Source: Paraburkholderia dioscoreae
GTDB taxonomy: Bacteria; Pseudomonadota; Gammaproteobacteria; Burkholderiales; Burkholderiaceae
DNA: 64,000 bases
Direction of reading: 5' to 3'
NCBI RefSeq assembly: GCF_902459535.1
Contig: NZ_LR699553.1
Location: forward strand, 1,612,001-1,676,000
Below, piece by piece: positions 26,435-35,887 of the stretch. Below the pieces are notes generated by a model that made no database searches, had not been told where the DNA came from, and worked only from the letters and a program-made list of their open reading frames with translations. The translations under genes and the position numbers were made by a program. Positions within the stretch are counted from its first letter, which is position 1; every line of letters begins with the position of its first letter.

Positions 26435-29400
26435 TCAGGACGGCGCAACCCCCGTTCTGCGAGCCTTGCGCGACTCCCATCTGAGCCGGACCCGGTCCAT
26501 GTAGAGATACACTACCGGCGTCGTATAGAGCGTGAGCATCTGACTGACAATCAGGCCGCCGACAATCGCGATCCCGAGCGGCGCGCGCAGCTCCGCGCCT
26601 TCGCCGCGGCCGAACGCGAGCGGCAACGCGCCGAGCAGTGCGGCACAGGTGGTCATCATGATCGGCCGGAAACGCAGCAGACACGCCTGAAAAATCGCAT
26701 CGCGCGAAGACAGCCCGTGCCGCGATGCTTCAATCGCGAAGTCCACCATCATGATCGCGTTCTTCTTCACGATGCCGATCAGCAGAATCACGCCGATTAG
26801 CGCGATGATGCTGAACTCGGTCTTGAAGAGCAGCAACGCCAGCAGCGCGCCCACGCCTGCTGAAGGCAGCGTGGACAGAATCGTCAGCGGATGGATGTAG
26901 CTCTCGTACAGCATGCCAAGCACGATATACACGGCGGCCAGCGCGGCCAGAATCAGGATCGGCTGATCGGACATGGACTGCTGGAACGCTTGCGCCGTGC
27001 CCTGGAAGCTGCCGTGGATGGTGCCAGGCATGCCGATCTGCGCCATCGTGTCGTAGATCGCCTGGGTCGCGGTGGAAAGCGACACGCCCGGGGGCAGGTT
27101 GAACGAAATCGTCGAGGCCACGAACTGGCTCTGGTGGTTCACGGAGAGCGGCGTACTGCCTGGCCCGAAGCTCGCGATCGCCGACAGCGGCACCATCGTT
27201 TCCTTCGCGGTCGACACCGCCGCGCCCGACGAAGCGCTCGACTTGCCGCTCGCCGCGATCGAATTGATCGCCTGGTTGCGCGCGGAGTCCGCTGCGATGC
27301 TCGCCGCGCTCGATGCGGTCGTGCCCGCCGTGCCGCCCGTCGTCGCGCTGGTCGCGCTGGTCGAGGTCGTGCTTGCCGTCGTCGTCACCGTGCCCGCCGG
27401 CGCGTTGGTGGTCTGGGCGCCGCTCGCGCTGCCGCCCGAGGTGCTGATATAGATCTGCTTGAGCATGTCCGGGCTCTGCCAGTACTTCGGCGCGACTTCC
27501 ATCACGACGTGATACTGGTTCAGCGGGTTGTAGATCGTCGATACCTGGCGCTGGCCGAACGCGTCGTACAAGGTGTTGTCGATCTGCGCCGGCTTGATGC
27601 CGAGGCGCGCGGCGGTGGCGCGGTCGATCGTCACCATCGCTTCGAGGCCGCCTTGCTGCTGGTCGGAGTTCACGTCGGCGAGTTCGGGGCGTGCCTGCAG
27701 CGCCTCGGTGAGCTTTGGTCCCCACAGGTAAAGGTCGGGCGTGGAATCGGCCAGCAGCGTGAATTGATATTGCGCGTTCGATTGCCGTCCGCCGACGCGA
27801 ATGTCCTGCACCGCCTGCAGGAAGGTCCGCGCGCCGGCCACGTCGCCGAGCGGCGCGCGCAGTTGCTGGATCACCTGATCGGCGGAAAGCTTGCGCTCGG
27901 ACTTCGGTTTCAGCGTCACGAACATGAAGCCGGAGTTGGTCTGCCGCCCGCCCGTGAAGCCGGCCACGCTGTCCACCGCCGGGTTCTTGCCGACAATCTC
28001 CATCATCTGCGCGAACTTGCCTTTCATGGCCTGGAACGAGGTGCTCTGATCGGCCTGAATGCCGCCGATCAGCCGCCCGGTGTCCTGCTGCGGAAAGAAA
28101 CCCTTCGGCACGATGATGTACAGCCAGACGTTCAGGCCGATCGTCAGCAGCAGGATCGTCACGATCAGGCGCGGATGCAGCAGCGCCCAGCCGAGCGTGC
28201 GCTCGTAGCCGCGCTGCATCGACGCGAAACCGCGTTCGAGCCAGCGGCCGAAACGGCCTTCTTCCTTCTGCTCGTGCGGCTCGCGCAGGAGGCGCGAGCA
28301 CATCATCGGCGTGAGCGTGAGGGAGACGATCAGCGACACGCCGATCGCGAGCGAGAGCGTCAGCGCGAATTCGCGGAACAGGCGCCCGACAATGCCGCCC
28401 ATCAGCAGGATCGGCAGGAACACGGCGACCAGCGAAATACTGATGGACAGCACGGTAAAGCCGACTTCGCGCGCGCCGAGGAACGCCGCCTTCATGCGCG
28501 GCACGCCATTCTCGATATGTCTCGAGATGTTCTCCAGCACCACGATCGCGTCGTCCACCACGAAGCCGGTCGCGATGGTCAAGGCCATCAGCGAAAGGTT
28601 GTCGATCGAGAAGCCGAGCAGATACATCGCGCCGAACGTGCCGATGATCGAGATCGGCACGGCCACGCTCGGAATCAGCGTGGCGCGCCAGTTGCGCAGG
28701 AACAGGAACACCACCATCACCACCAGCGCCACCGCGATCACGAGGGTACGCTCGGTATCTTTCAGCGACGCGCGGATCGTGGTGGAACGGTCGGCGGCCG
28801 GCGCGATCTCGACGTCCGCGGGTAGCGACGCATGCAGTTGCGGCAGCATTGCCGTCACCCGGTCGATGGTGTCGATGATGTTCGCGCCCGGCTGGCGATA
28901 CAGGATCACCAGCACCGAACGCTTGCCGTTGAAGAGGCCGAGATTGCGCAAATCTTCTACCGAATCGACCACCTCCGCCACGTCGGAGAGTTTCACCGCC
29001 GAGCCGTTGCGATATGCGATGACCAGATCCTTGTATTGCGACGCCTTGCTGGCCTGGTCGTTGGTGTAGATCTGCACGCGGTTCGGGCCGAATTCGATCG
29101 AGCCTTTCGGGCTGTTCGCGTTGGCGGCGGCGAGCGCCGCGCGCACGTCTTCGAGACCGATGCCGTAGTGCGAGAGCGCATTCGGCTCCAGTTCGACGCG
29201 CACGGCCGGATTGGCCGAGCCGCTCACGTCCACTTCGCCGACGCCGTCCACCTGCGACAGCGACTGTTGCAGCACGGTGGCCGCGGAGTCGTACAACTGG
29301 CCGGCAGTGAGCGTTTTCGACGTGAGCGCCAGAATCAGGATCGGCGCGTCGGCCGGATTGACCTTGTGGTAGGTCGGGTTGCTGCGCAGGCTCGCCGGCA

Positions 29401-29755
29401 GATCGGCGCGCGCCGCGTTGATGGCGGCCTGCACGTCGCGCGCGGCGCCGTCGATGTCGCGGTTCAGGCCGAACTGCATGGTGATGCGCGTGGAGCCGAC
29501 CGAGCTCATCGAGGTCATTTCGGTGACGTCGGCGATCGAGCCGAGATGCCGTTCGAGCGGACTGGCGACGCTGGTCGCCACGGTATCCGGACTCGCGCCC
29601 GGTAACGTGGCCTGCACCGAAATGGTCGGGAAATCGACCTGCGGCAGCGGCGCCACCGGCAGCTTCGTGAACGCGAAAACGCCGGCCAGCGCAATGCCGA
29701 CCGCGAGCAGCGTGGTGGCGACCGGGCGGGAGATAAACGGACGCGACAGATTCAT
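26435..29755 (-). CDS. mdtC: RND multidrug efflux permease, MdtC type
   Basis: 1106 residues, inner-membrane proton/drug antiporter with twelve helices. The helix 4 proton-relay pair is in ATGFVVDDAIVVLEN. Second permease of mdtABC, 3 nt after mdtB. It is about 80 residues longer than usual because of an insertion at about residues 770-855, rich in Thr, Ser, Ala and Gly (for example TTTASTTSTSATSATTGGT), in the periplasmic docking/porter region. MdtB and MdtC act as a heterotrimer with MdtA and a TolC-type channel, which is not encoded here. It ends 3 nt from the convergent MocR gene. Confidence 0.95.
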   Translation of the reverse strand: MNLSRPFISRPVATTLLAVGIALAGVFAFTKLPVAPLPQVDFPTISVQATLPGASPDTVATSVASPLERHLGSIADVTEMTSMSSVGSTRITMQFGLNRDIDGAARDVQAAINAARADLPASLRSNPTYHKVNPADAPILILALTSKTLTAGQLYDSAATVLQQSLSQVDGVGEVDVSGSANPAVRVELEPNALSHYGIGLEDVRAALAAANANSPKGSIEFGPNRVQIYTNDQASKASQYKDLVIAYRNGSAVKLSDVAEVVDSVEDLRNLGLFNGKRSVLVILYRQPGANIIDTIDRVTAMLPQLHASLPADVEIAPAADRSTTIRASLKDTERTLVIAVALVVMVVFLFLRNWRATLIPSVAVPISIIGTFGAMYLLGFSIDNLSLMALTIATGFVVDDAIVVLENISRHIENGVPRMKAAFLGAREVGFTVLSISISLVAVFLPILLMGGIVGRLFREFALTLSLAIGVSLIVSLTLTPMMCSRLLREPHEQKEEGRFGRWLERGFASMQRGYERTLGWALLHPRLIVTILLLTIGLNVWLYIIVPKGFFPQQDTGRLIGGIQADQSTSFQAMKGKFAQMMEIVGKNPAVDSVAGFTGGRQTNSGFMFVTLKPKSERKLSADQVIQQLRAPLGDVAGARTFLQAVQDIRVGGRQSNAQYQFTLLADSTPDLYLWGPKLTEALQARPELADVNSDQQQGGLEAMVTIDRATAARLGIKPAQIDNTLYDAFGQRQVSTIYNPLNQYHVVMEVAPKYWQSPDMLKQIYISTSGGSASGAQTTNAPAGTVTTTASTTSTSATSATTGGTAGTTASSAASIAADSARNQAINSIAASGKSSASSGAAVSTAKETMVPLSAIASFGPGSTPLSVNHQSQFVASTISFNLPPGVSLSTATQAIYDTMAQIGMPGTIHGSFQGTAQAFQQSMSDQPILILAALAAVYIVLGMLYESYIHPLTILSTLPSAGVGALLALLLFKTEFSIIALIGVILLIGIVKKNAIMMVDFAIEASRHGLSSRDAIFQACLLRFRPIMMTTCAALLGALPLAFGRGEGAELRAPLGIAIVGGLIVSQMLTLYTTPVVYLYMDRVRLRWESRKARRTGVAPS

Positions 29756-29758
29756 CGC

Positions 29759-32700
29759 TCAGTTCCCCGCGTCGGTGACGGGCGGCGTGGACTTGCCCCG
29801 ATTGAAGCGCTCACGCACGCGGCGGCCGAGCGAGTCGAACGCGAGGTAGATCACCGGCGTGGTGAAGAGCGTCAGCAACTGGCTGACGATCAACCCACCC
29901 GCAATCGCGATACCGAGAGGACGGCGCAGCTCCGAGCCGGCACCCGTGCCGAGCATCAGCGGCAGCGCGCCGAGCAGGGCGGCGAGCGTGGTCATCAGAA
30001 TCGGCCGGAAGCGCAACAGACACGCCTGATAGATCGCTTCGCGCGGCGGCTTGCCTTCCTCGCGCTCGGCGTAGAGCGCGAAGTCGATCATCATGATTGC
30101 GTTCTTCTTCACGATACCGATCAGCAGCACGATACCGATGATGCCGATGATGTCCAGATCGTGCCCGGTAATGAGCAGCGCGAGCAGGGCGCCGACACCG
30201 GCCGAGGGCAGCGTGGAGAGAATCGTTATCGGATGGATGAAGCTCTCGTACAGCACGCCCAGCACGATATACATCGTGACGATCGCCGCGAGGATCAGGA
30301 ACAGTTCGTTCGACAGCGACGCCTGGAACGCCAGCGCCGCGCCCTGGTAGCGCGTCTGGAACGACGCGGGCAAGCCGATGTCCTTCTGCGCCTGGTCGAT
30401 CGCCTTCACCGCCGCGCCGAGCGATGAGCCCGGCGCGAGGTTGAACGACACGGTGGTGGCCGGGAACTGGCTCAGATGCGTGACCAGCAGCGGCGCGGGC
30501 TTCTCGATGAAGCGCGCGATCGACGACAGCGGCACTTGCCCGCCCGTGGACGTGGAAGAGGGCAGATAGATCGACTTCAGCGATTCGGTGTAGTGCTGCA
30601 TTTCCGGCTGCGCTTCCAGAATCACGCGGTACTGGTTCGACTGGGTGAAGATGGTCGAGATGATGCGCTGGCCGAACGCGTCGTACAGCGCGCTATCCAC
30701 GGTGGCCGGCGTGATGCCGTAACGCGACGCAGTGGCGCGATCGATTTCGATGTAGACCGACTGGCCGTTGTCCTGCAGATCCGTCGCCACGTCCGCCAGC
30801 TCAGGCGACTGCCGCAAGCGCTCGACGAGCTTGGGCACCCACGTGGTGAATTCGCCGATGTTCGGATCGGTCAGCATGAACTGGTACTGCGTGGGGCTCA
30901 CCGTCGAGTCGATCGTCAGATCCTGCACCGGTTGCATGTACAGCGACGCGCCTGGAATATGCGCCACGTCCCGCTGCAACTGGCGGATCACTTCGCTCGC
31001 GGTGTTGCTGCGGTCGTCGCGCGGCTTCAGGTTGATCAGCATGCGGCCGCTGTTCAGCGTGATATTGCTGCCGTCCACGCCGATGAACGAGGTCAGGCTT
31101 TCCACGTCCGGATTCTTCAGGATCTGTGCGGCGAGTTCCTGCTGGCGCTCGGCCATCGACGCATACGACACCGACTGCGGCGCCTGCGTGATCGCCTGGA
31201 TCACGCCGGTGTCCTGCACCGGGAAGAAGCCCTTCGGAATGTATACGTACAGCAGGCCGGTCAGCACCAGCGTGAGGAGTGCGACGACCAGCGTGGAGCG
31301 TTGCCGGTTCAGCACCCACGTGAGCGCGACCGCGTAGCGCGCGATCACCCAGTCGATCGCGCGGTGCGCCTTGGCCTCGAAGCGGTGGCTCTCGTGCGGC
31401 GGCGTGTGGCGCAGCAGTTTGGCGCACATCATCGGCACCAGCGTGAGCGACACGACCGCCGAGATGACGATCGTCACGGCGAGCGTAATGGCGAATTCGT
31501 GGAACAGGCGGCCGACCACGTCGCCCATGAAGAGCAGCGGAATCAGCACGGCGATCAGCGAGACCGTCAGCGAAATGATCGTGAAGCCGATCTGTTTCGA
31601 ACCCTTCAGCGCGGCTTCGAGCGGCGACTCGCCTTCTTCCACGTAACGCGCGATGTTCTCGATCATCACGATCGCGTCGTCCACCACGAAGCCGGTCGCG
31701 ATGGTCAGCGCCATCAAGGACAGGTTGTCCAGCGAGAAACCGCACAGGTACATCACGGCGAGCGTGCCGATCAGCGACAGCGGCACCGAGAGACTCGGAA
31801 TGATGGTCGCGTAGATGTTGGCGAGGAACAGGTACATCACCATCACCACCAGCACGACCGACATGGCCAGTTCGAACTGCACGTCGCGCACGGAAGCGCG
31901 GATCGTGGTGGTGCGGTCGGTGACGATCTCTACGTCGAGCGCGGCGGGCAGCGCCTGCTGCAATTGCGGCAGCAGCTTCTTGATGCTGTCCACCACCTGG
32001 ATCACGTTCGCGCCCGGCTGACGCTGCACGTTCAGAATGATCGCGGGCGTGCCGTCCACCCATGCGCCGAGCTTGGTGTTCTCGGCGCCCTGCACGATCG
32101 TGGCCACGTCGGTCAGCATCACCGCGCGGCCGTTCTTGTACGCGACCACCGCGCTCTTGTACGCGTCGGCGTCGGTCAACTGGTCGTTCGCGTTGATCGT
32201 GTAGTTGCGCGTGGGGCCGTCGAAATTGCCCTTCGGCGTGTTGACGTTCAGGTTCGAGATGGTGGTGCGCAGGTCGTCGAGATTCAGACCGTACGCGGCA
32301 AGCGCGCGCGGATTCGCCTGAATGCGCACGGCCGGGCGCTGGCCGCCTGACAGGCTCACCAGGCCCACGCCCGCCACCTGCGAGATTTTCTGCGCGAGAC
32401 GTGTGTCGGCCAGATCCTGCACTTGCGTGAGCGGCAGCGTCTTCGAGGTGATCGCGAGCGTGATGATCGGCGCGTCGGCCGGATTGACCTTGGCGTAGAT
32501 CGGCGGCGCGGGCAGGTCCGAGGGCAGCAGGTTGCCGGCCGCGTTGATGGCGGCCTGCACTTCCTGCTCGGCGATGTCGAGCGGTAGATCGAGGCTGAAT
32601 TGCAGCGTGATGATCGACGAGCCGGCCGAGCTTTGCGACGACATCTGATTGAGCGACGGCATCTGCCCGAACTGGCGTTCGAGCGGTGCGGTGACCGACG

Positions 32701-32881
32701 ACGTCATCACGTCGGGGCTCGCGCCCGGATAGAAGGTCTGCACCTGGATCGTCGGATAGTCGACCTCGGGCAGCGCGGAGAGCGGCAGGAAGCGCAGCGC
32801 GACGAGACCGACCAGCATGATCGCCGCCATCAGCAGCGCGGTGCCGACGGGACGCAGAATAAAAGCGCGGGATGGATTCAT
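29759..32881 (-). CDS. mdtB: RND multidrug efflux permease, MdtB type
   Basis: 1040 residues, the standard RND length. Starts SRAFILRPVGTALLMAA; the helix 4 motif ATGFVVDDAIVMIEN carries the proton-relay aspartates, and repeat motifs TIQVQTFYPGASPDVM and PLSSIARFIEKPAPL are present. Pairs with MdtC to form the mixed pump. It lies 18 nt after mdtA. Unlike MdtC here it lacks the Ser/Thr/Ala insertion. Confidence 0.95.
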   Translation of the reverse strand: MNPSRAFILRPVGTALLMAAIMLVGLVALRFLPLSALPEVDYPTIQVQTFYPGASPDVMTSSVTAPLERQFGQMPSLNQMSSQSSAGSSIITLQFSLDLPLDIAEQEVQAAINAAGNLLPSDLPAPPIYAKVNPADAPIITLAITSKTLPLTQVQDLADTRLAQKISQVAGVGLVSLSGGQRPAVRIQANPRALAAYGLNLDDLRTTISNLNVNTPKGNFDGPTRNYTINANDQLTDADAYKSAVVAYKNGRAVMLTDVATIVQGAENTKLGAWVDGTPAIILNVQRQPGANVIQVVDSIKKLLPQLQQALPAALDVEIVTDRTTTIRASVRDVQFELAMSVVLVVMVMYLFLANIYATIIPSLSVPLSLIGTLAVMYLCGFSLDNLSLMALTIATGFVVDDAIVMIENIARYVEEGESPLEAALKGSKQIGFTIISLTVSLIAVLIPLLFMGDVVGRLFHEFAITLAVTIVISAVVSLTLVPMMCAKLLRHTPPHESHRFEAKAHRAIDWVIARYAVALTWVLNRQRSTLVVALLTLVLTGLLYVYIPKGFFPVQDTGVIQAITQAPQSVSYASMAERQQELAAQILKNPDVESLTSFIGVDGSNITLNSGRMLINLKPRDDRSNTASEVIRQLQRDVAHIPGASLYMQPVQDLTIDSTVSPTQYQFMLTDPNIGEFTTWVPKLVERLRQSPELADVATDLQDNGQSVYIEIDRATASRYGITPATVDSALYDAFGQRIISTIFTQSNQYRVILEAQPEMQHYTESLKSIYLPSSTSTGGQVPLSSIARFIEKPAPLLVTHLSQFPATTVSFNLAPGSSLGAAVKAIDQAQKDIGLPASFQTRYQGAALAFQASLSNELFLILAAIVTMYIVLGVLYESFIHPITILSTLPSAGVGALLALLITGHDLDIIGIIGIVLLIGIVKKNAIMMIDFALYAEREEGKPPREAIYQACLLRFRPILMTTLAALLGALPLMLGTGAGSELRRPLGIAIAGGLIVSQLLTLFTTPVIYLAFDSLGRRVRERFNRGKSTPPVTDAGN

Positions 32882-32899
32882 GCGATAGGTGCCGTGCCT

Positions 32900-34306
32900 T
32901 TATTGCGAGGCTTGCGCCGCGTGTTTGCCGTGATGCCCGCGCGTGCCGGAGGCGCCCGACGCCGCGGCTGCGCCACGCGCACCGGAAGCACCACGGGGCT
33001 TGTCGGCCGGAATCGTGATTTTCGCGCCTTCCTTGAGGCGGTCCGAACCGTCGATCACCACGCGCTCGCCGACCGCCAGGCCGGATTTGATGCTGGTGCG
33101 CTCGCCGTCCACGGGGCCGACCTTGACCGGCCGTACCGTCACCGTGTTGTCCGGCTTCACGACGTACACGAACTGGCCCATCGAGCCGTTGAGCACGGCC
33201 GGCGTCGGCACGATCACCGCGTCCTTGATCGTATCGACCAGCAGGCGGGTGTTCACGAACTGATTCGGGAACAGCAGGTTCTTGCTGTTCTGAAAGACGG
33301 CGCGCAGCTTGACCGTGCCGGTGGTGGTATCGATCTGGTTGTCCAGCGTTTCGAGCATGCCGCCTTCGAGCGACGTAGTGTTGCTGCGGTCATACGCGGT
33401 GACCGAGAGTTTCTCGCCCGCCTGGGTCTGCTGGATGATCTGCTGCAGATTGTCTTCGGAAGTGGTGAAGATCACGCTGATCGGCTGCAACTGCGTGATC
33501 ACGACGATGCCGTTGGTCAGGCTCGGCGTCACGTAATTGCCCGGATCGACCTGGCGCAGACCGACGCGTCCCGACACGGGTGCAGTGATGCGCGCATAGA
33601 CGAGGTCGAGCTTGAAGGTGTCGATGTTGGCCTTGTCGGACTTCACCGTGCCTTCGTATTGCCGCACCAGCGAAGCCTGCGTATCGACCTGCTGGCTGGC
33701 GATGGAGTCTTGCGAAAGCAGCGTCTGATAACGCTTCAGGTCGAGCCGGGCGGTTTGCAGCAGCGCTTCGTCGCGTGCGAGTGTGCCCTGCGCGTTGTCG
33801 AGCGAGATCTGATAGGGGCGCGGGTCGATCTGGGCCAGCACGTCGCCCTTCTTGACCATCTGGCCTTCCTTGAAATACACCTCCTGCAGCGTGCCGCTCA
33901 ACTGCGGCAGCACCGTGACGTTGGCAAGCGGCGTGACCGTGCCGAGCGCGGTCAGCACCACCGGCATTTCGCCCTGCGTCGCGGCCGCCACGTGAACGGG
34001 TTGCGCCATGTTGGCCATGCCGCCGGCGCCGCCTCGGCCAGCGCGGCCGGCCCGGCCGCTGCTCGCCCCGCCGGCGTCGGCCGCGCCGCTTGCCCCACCG
34101 CCGGGGCCGCCCCAAGGGTGCCAGCGCCACACCACGAACCCGAGAATGACCAGCGCCGCGATGATCAGTGCGATGTTGCGGCCGCGGTGCCGCTTCACCA
34201 TGCCCGGTGCATGGTTCGGTGTGCCGGCTGGCCCGCCGCTGGAGGACGGTTGGGGAGCCGCAGGGGTGGGGCGAGAGGTTTCCGAATGCTTTTGTTGTTC
34301 GTCCAT
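32900..34306 (-). CDS. mdtA: RND efflux periplasmic adaptor, MdtA type
   Basis: 468 residues, membrane fusion protein. An N-terminal cytoplasmic proline/serine-rich tail (about 1-40) and one membrane anchor (NIALIIAALVILGFVV) are followed by the lipoyl/hairpin and beta-barrel domains (VKKGDVLAQIDPRPYQI, ARITAPVSGRVGLRQVDPG). Glycine-rich stretches occur near residues 70-100 and an Ala/Gly/Ser-rich, Lys/His tail at the end. It links MdtBC to an outer-membrane channel. First gene of mdtABC. Confidence 0.93.
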   Translation of the reverse strand: MDEQQKHSETSRPTPAAPQPSSSGGPAGTPNHAPGMVKRHRGRNIALIIAALVILGFVVWRWHPWGGPGGGASGAADAGGASSGRAGRAGRGGAGGMANMAQPVHVAAATQGEMPVVLTALGTVTPLANVTVLPQLSGTLQEVYFKEGQMVKKGDVLAQIDPRPYQISLDNAQGTLARDEALLQTARLDLKRYQTLLSQDSIASQQVDTQASLVRQYEGTVKSDKANIDTFKLDLVYARITAPVSGRVGLRQVDPGNYVTPSLTNGIVVITQLQPISVIFTTSEDNLQQIIQQTQAGEKLSVTAYDRSNTTSLEGGMLETLDNQIDTTTGTVKLRAVFQNSKNLLFPNQFVNTRLLVDTIKDAVIVPTPAVLNGSMGQFVYVVKPDNTVTVRPVKVGPVDGERTSIKSGLAVGERVVIDGSDRLKEGAKITIPADKPRGASGARGAAAASGASGTRGHHGKHAAQASQ

Positions 34307-34677
34307 CGGTTCGGTCAGGTGACTGGCTTGGATGTGAGCCGCTCGCGCGTTCGCGCCGTTTCGACAGGCCGGCGGGCCGGCACGCGAGTGACACGGCAGG
34401 TGGTTTCGACAACGGGTGCACCGCGCTCGTTCAGCGCGATGCTACCGGAGGCGCGGGACAGGGATGTTAGCGCAATGCGGCATCCTGACAGGCGGCCGGA
34501 GCGTTATCGACAAGGAAAACAGCAAGCCGGGCGTGTGTCCCGCGACGGGAAGGCATGATCCTACGTCGCGGGCTCTGTAACAGTCCACCCGCGTATTTTT
34601 CTTTTGATTACGAAGGTTACAGAATGGCTGTAATGTTCGTGGCGGCGGGCCGGAGGGCCGGCGTGCCATTGACCGCT
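34307..34677. other. Leader region of mdtABC
   Basis: 370 bp between the IclR stop and mdtA, both read leftwards. It includes two inverted repeats listed separately near 34575-34633 and an AT-rich patch (34596-34612) suited to a promoter. No gene is supported; the minus-strand open frame at 34442-34876 is a shadow running into the IclR gene. Confidence 0.5.
34575..34633. promoter_or_regulatory. Two related inverted repeats upstream of mdtABC
   Basis: CTGTAACAG (34575-34583) and TTACAG-5 nt-CTGTAA (34617-34633) share the TGTAA/TTACA half-site and flank an AT-rich segment about 270-330 nt before mdtA. They look like paired sites for a TetR- or MarR-sized dimer; the protein is unknown. Confidence 0.35.
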
Positions 34678-35514
34678 TCAGGTGTCCAGACGGCGCCCGG
34701 GCGTGCCGCCGATCTCCAGCACGATGCTGGCGACGCACTCGATCAGCGCGGGCGCGGCGCGCGTGATCAGCCAGTCGCGCGGGCACTGGTCGGCGGAGCC
34801 GCCGCAATTGACCGCATAGCGTTCGCCCGACGGGCCGACGAAGCCCAAGGCGATCGCATTCAGGCCGTCGTACCATTCGCCTGTCGCAATGGCGAAGCCG
34901 CGCTCCATGGTCTCCTGCAACGCACTGTCGAGCCGGTTGCCGACGTGGCCCCAGTCGTCGCCTTCGGCGGCCTGCAGGCCGATCAGCAATTTTTCCCGCT
35001 CCGGCGCTTCGAGCGCGGCCAGATACGCGCGGCCGATGGCGGTACGGCTCAGATTCATGCGCGAGCCGATCTCGAGACGCGACACCAGTACCGCCGAACG
35101 CGGCCGGATCGCGTCGATCACCACCATATCGAGGCGGTCGCGCACAGCTAGATGCACGGACAACGCGGTGCGTTCCGCGAGTTCGATCAGGAACGGCCGC
35201 GCGCGAGCGCGAATGTCGAAGTTGCGCAAAAAACCGTTGCTCAGTTCCAGCACCGACGAGGTCAGCACGAAACGCTCGCTGTCGGGCAGGCGGAACAGGA
35301 AACCCGCGCTGACCAAGGTGGCGGTGATCCGCGAAACGGTGGGCTTGGGAATGCCGGTCAGTTCCGTCAGCTCGCGGTTGCTGAGCGGCGAGTCCGCGGC
35401 GGCGACGGCGCGCAGTACGGTCAAACCGCGCGCGAGGGCCGTGACTTCCTCGCCGGAGCCGTCTTTTTCTCTGGCGGCATCCGGTGCGACTTGGGAGGGC
35501 TTGGATCGAGGCAT
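34678..35514 (-). CDS. IclR-family transcriptional regulator
   Basis: 278 residues. An N-terminal winged helix (about 25-90: SNRELTELTGIPKPTVSRIT) and C-terminal IclR effector domain (SVHLAVRDRLDMVVIDA, LSRTAIGRAYLAAL, NAIALGFVGPSGERYAVNC). Such proteins usually control catabolic genes in response to small acids. It is upstream of mdtABC on the same strand, but 371 nt separate them. Its target is not evident; the neighbouring genes on the other side are decayed. Confidence 0.9.
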   Translation of the reverse strand: MPRSKPSQVAPDAAREKDGSGEEVTALARGLTVLRAVAAADSPLSNRELTELTGIPKPTVSRITATLVSAGFLFRLPDSERFVLTSSVLELSNGFLRNFDIRARARPFLIELAERTALSVHLAVRDRLDMVVIDAIRPRSAVLVSRLEIGSRMNLSRTAIGRAYLAALEAPEREKLLIGLQAAEGDDWGHVGNRLDSALQETMERGFAIATGEWYDGLNAIALGFVGPSGERYAVNCGGSADQCPRDWLITRAAPALIECVASIVLEIGGTPGRRLDT

Positions 35515-35720
35515 GTGGATTTTTGGAACTTTATTTCAATTTTTTGTACGCAACCGCGCTGACAATCCTCTCTCAAAGGACGCGCGGGAGCCCCGGCCTG
35601 GGGCATGCATTGGATTTTCCATCAGAAGATTCATTGTATCGGAATATTTTGCCGCAACGAATGTTGCCTCTTTAGATTTTGCTTGACTTAGTCAGCATAA
35701 CCATAAAAAATGGAATCTCA

Positions 35721-35887
35721 TTTCGAAAGACGGTTTCAGGTTCTGTATTTTGAAGTCTTCGAACCTGCCGTGGTCCGCGCAATGTCTGGTCGAGTGTCTT
35801 CCCACAGTCCACCGTAACAGCCCCTGTCGCGCACCGTATGGGCGGCGAGTCGCACACCAAACTTTCGAATACCGTCTCTCAGGTTCT
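35721..35887 (+). repeat. Imperfect direct repeat pair and hairpins upstream of a RadC-like fragment
   Basis: A 24-25 nt sequence beginning TTTCGAA and ending TCAGGTTCT occurs at 35721-35744 and 35863-35887. The first copy ends in CAGGTTC, which pairs with GAACCTG at 35761-35767; the second in GTTCTAGC, which pairs with GCTAGAAC at 35906-35913. The structure suggests a folded RNA or regulatory leader. TTGACT at 35683 is a possible -35 box. Confidence 0.4.

Noticed and set aside
26891..28825. Long plus-strand open frame inside mdtC
   Set aside because: No recognisable domain, His/Arg-rich, antisense to an unmistakable RND permease.
30476..32350. Long plus-strand open frame inside mdtB
   Set aside because: Same reasons as for mdtC; low-complexity His/Arg/Asp composition.
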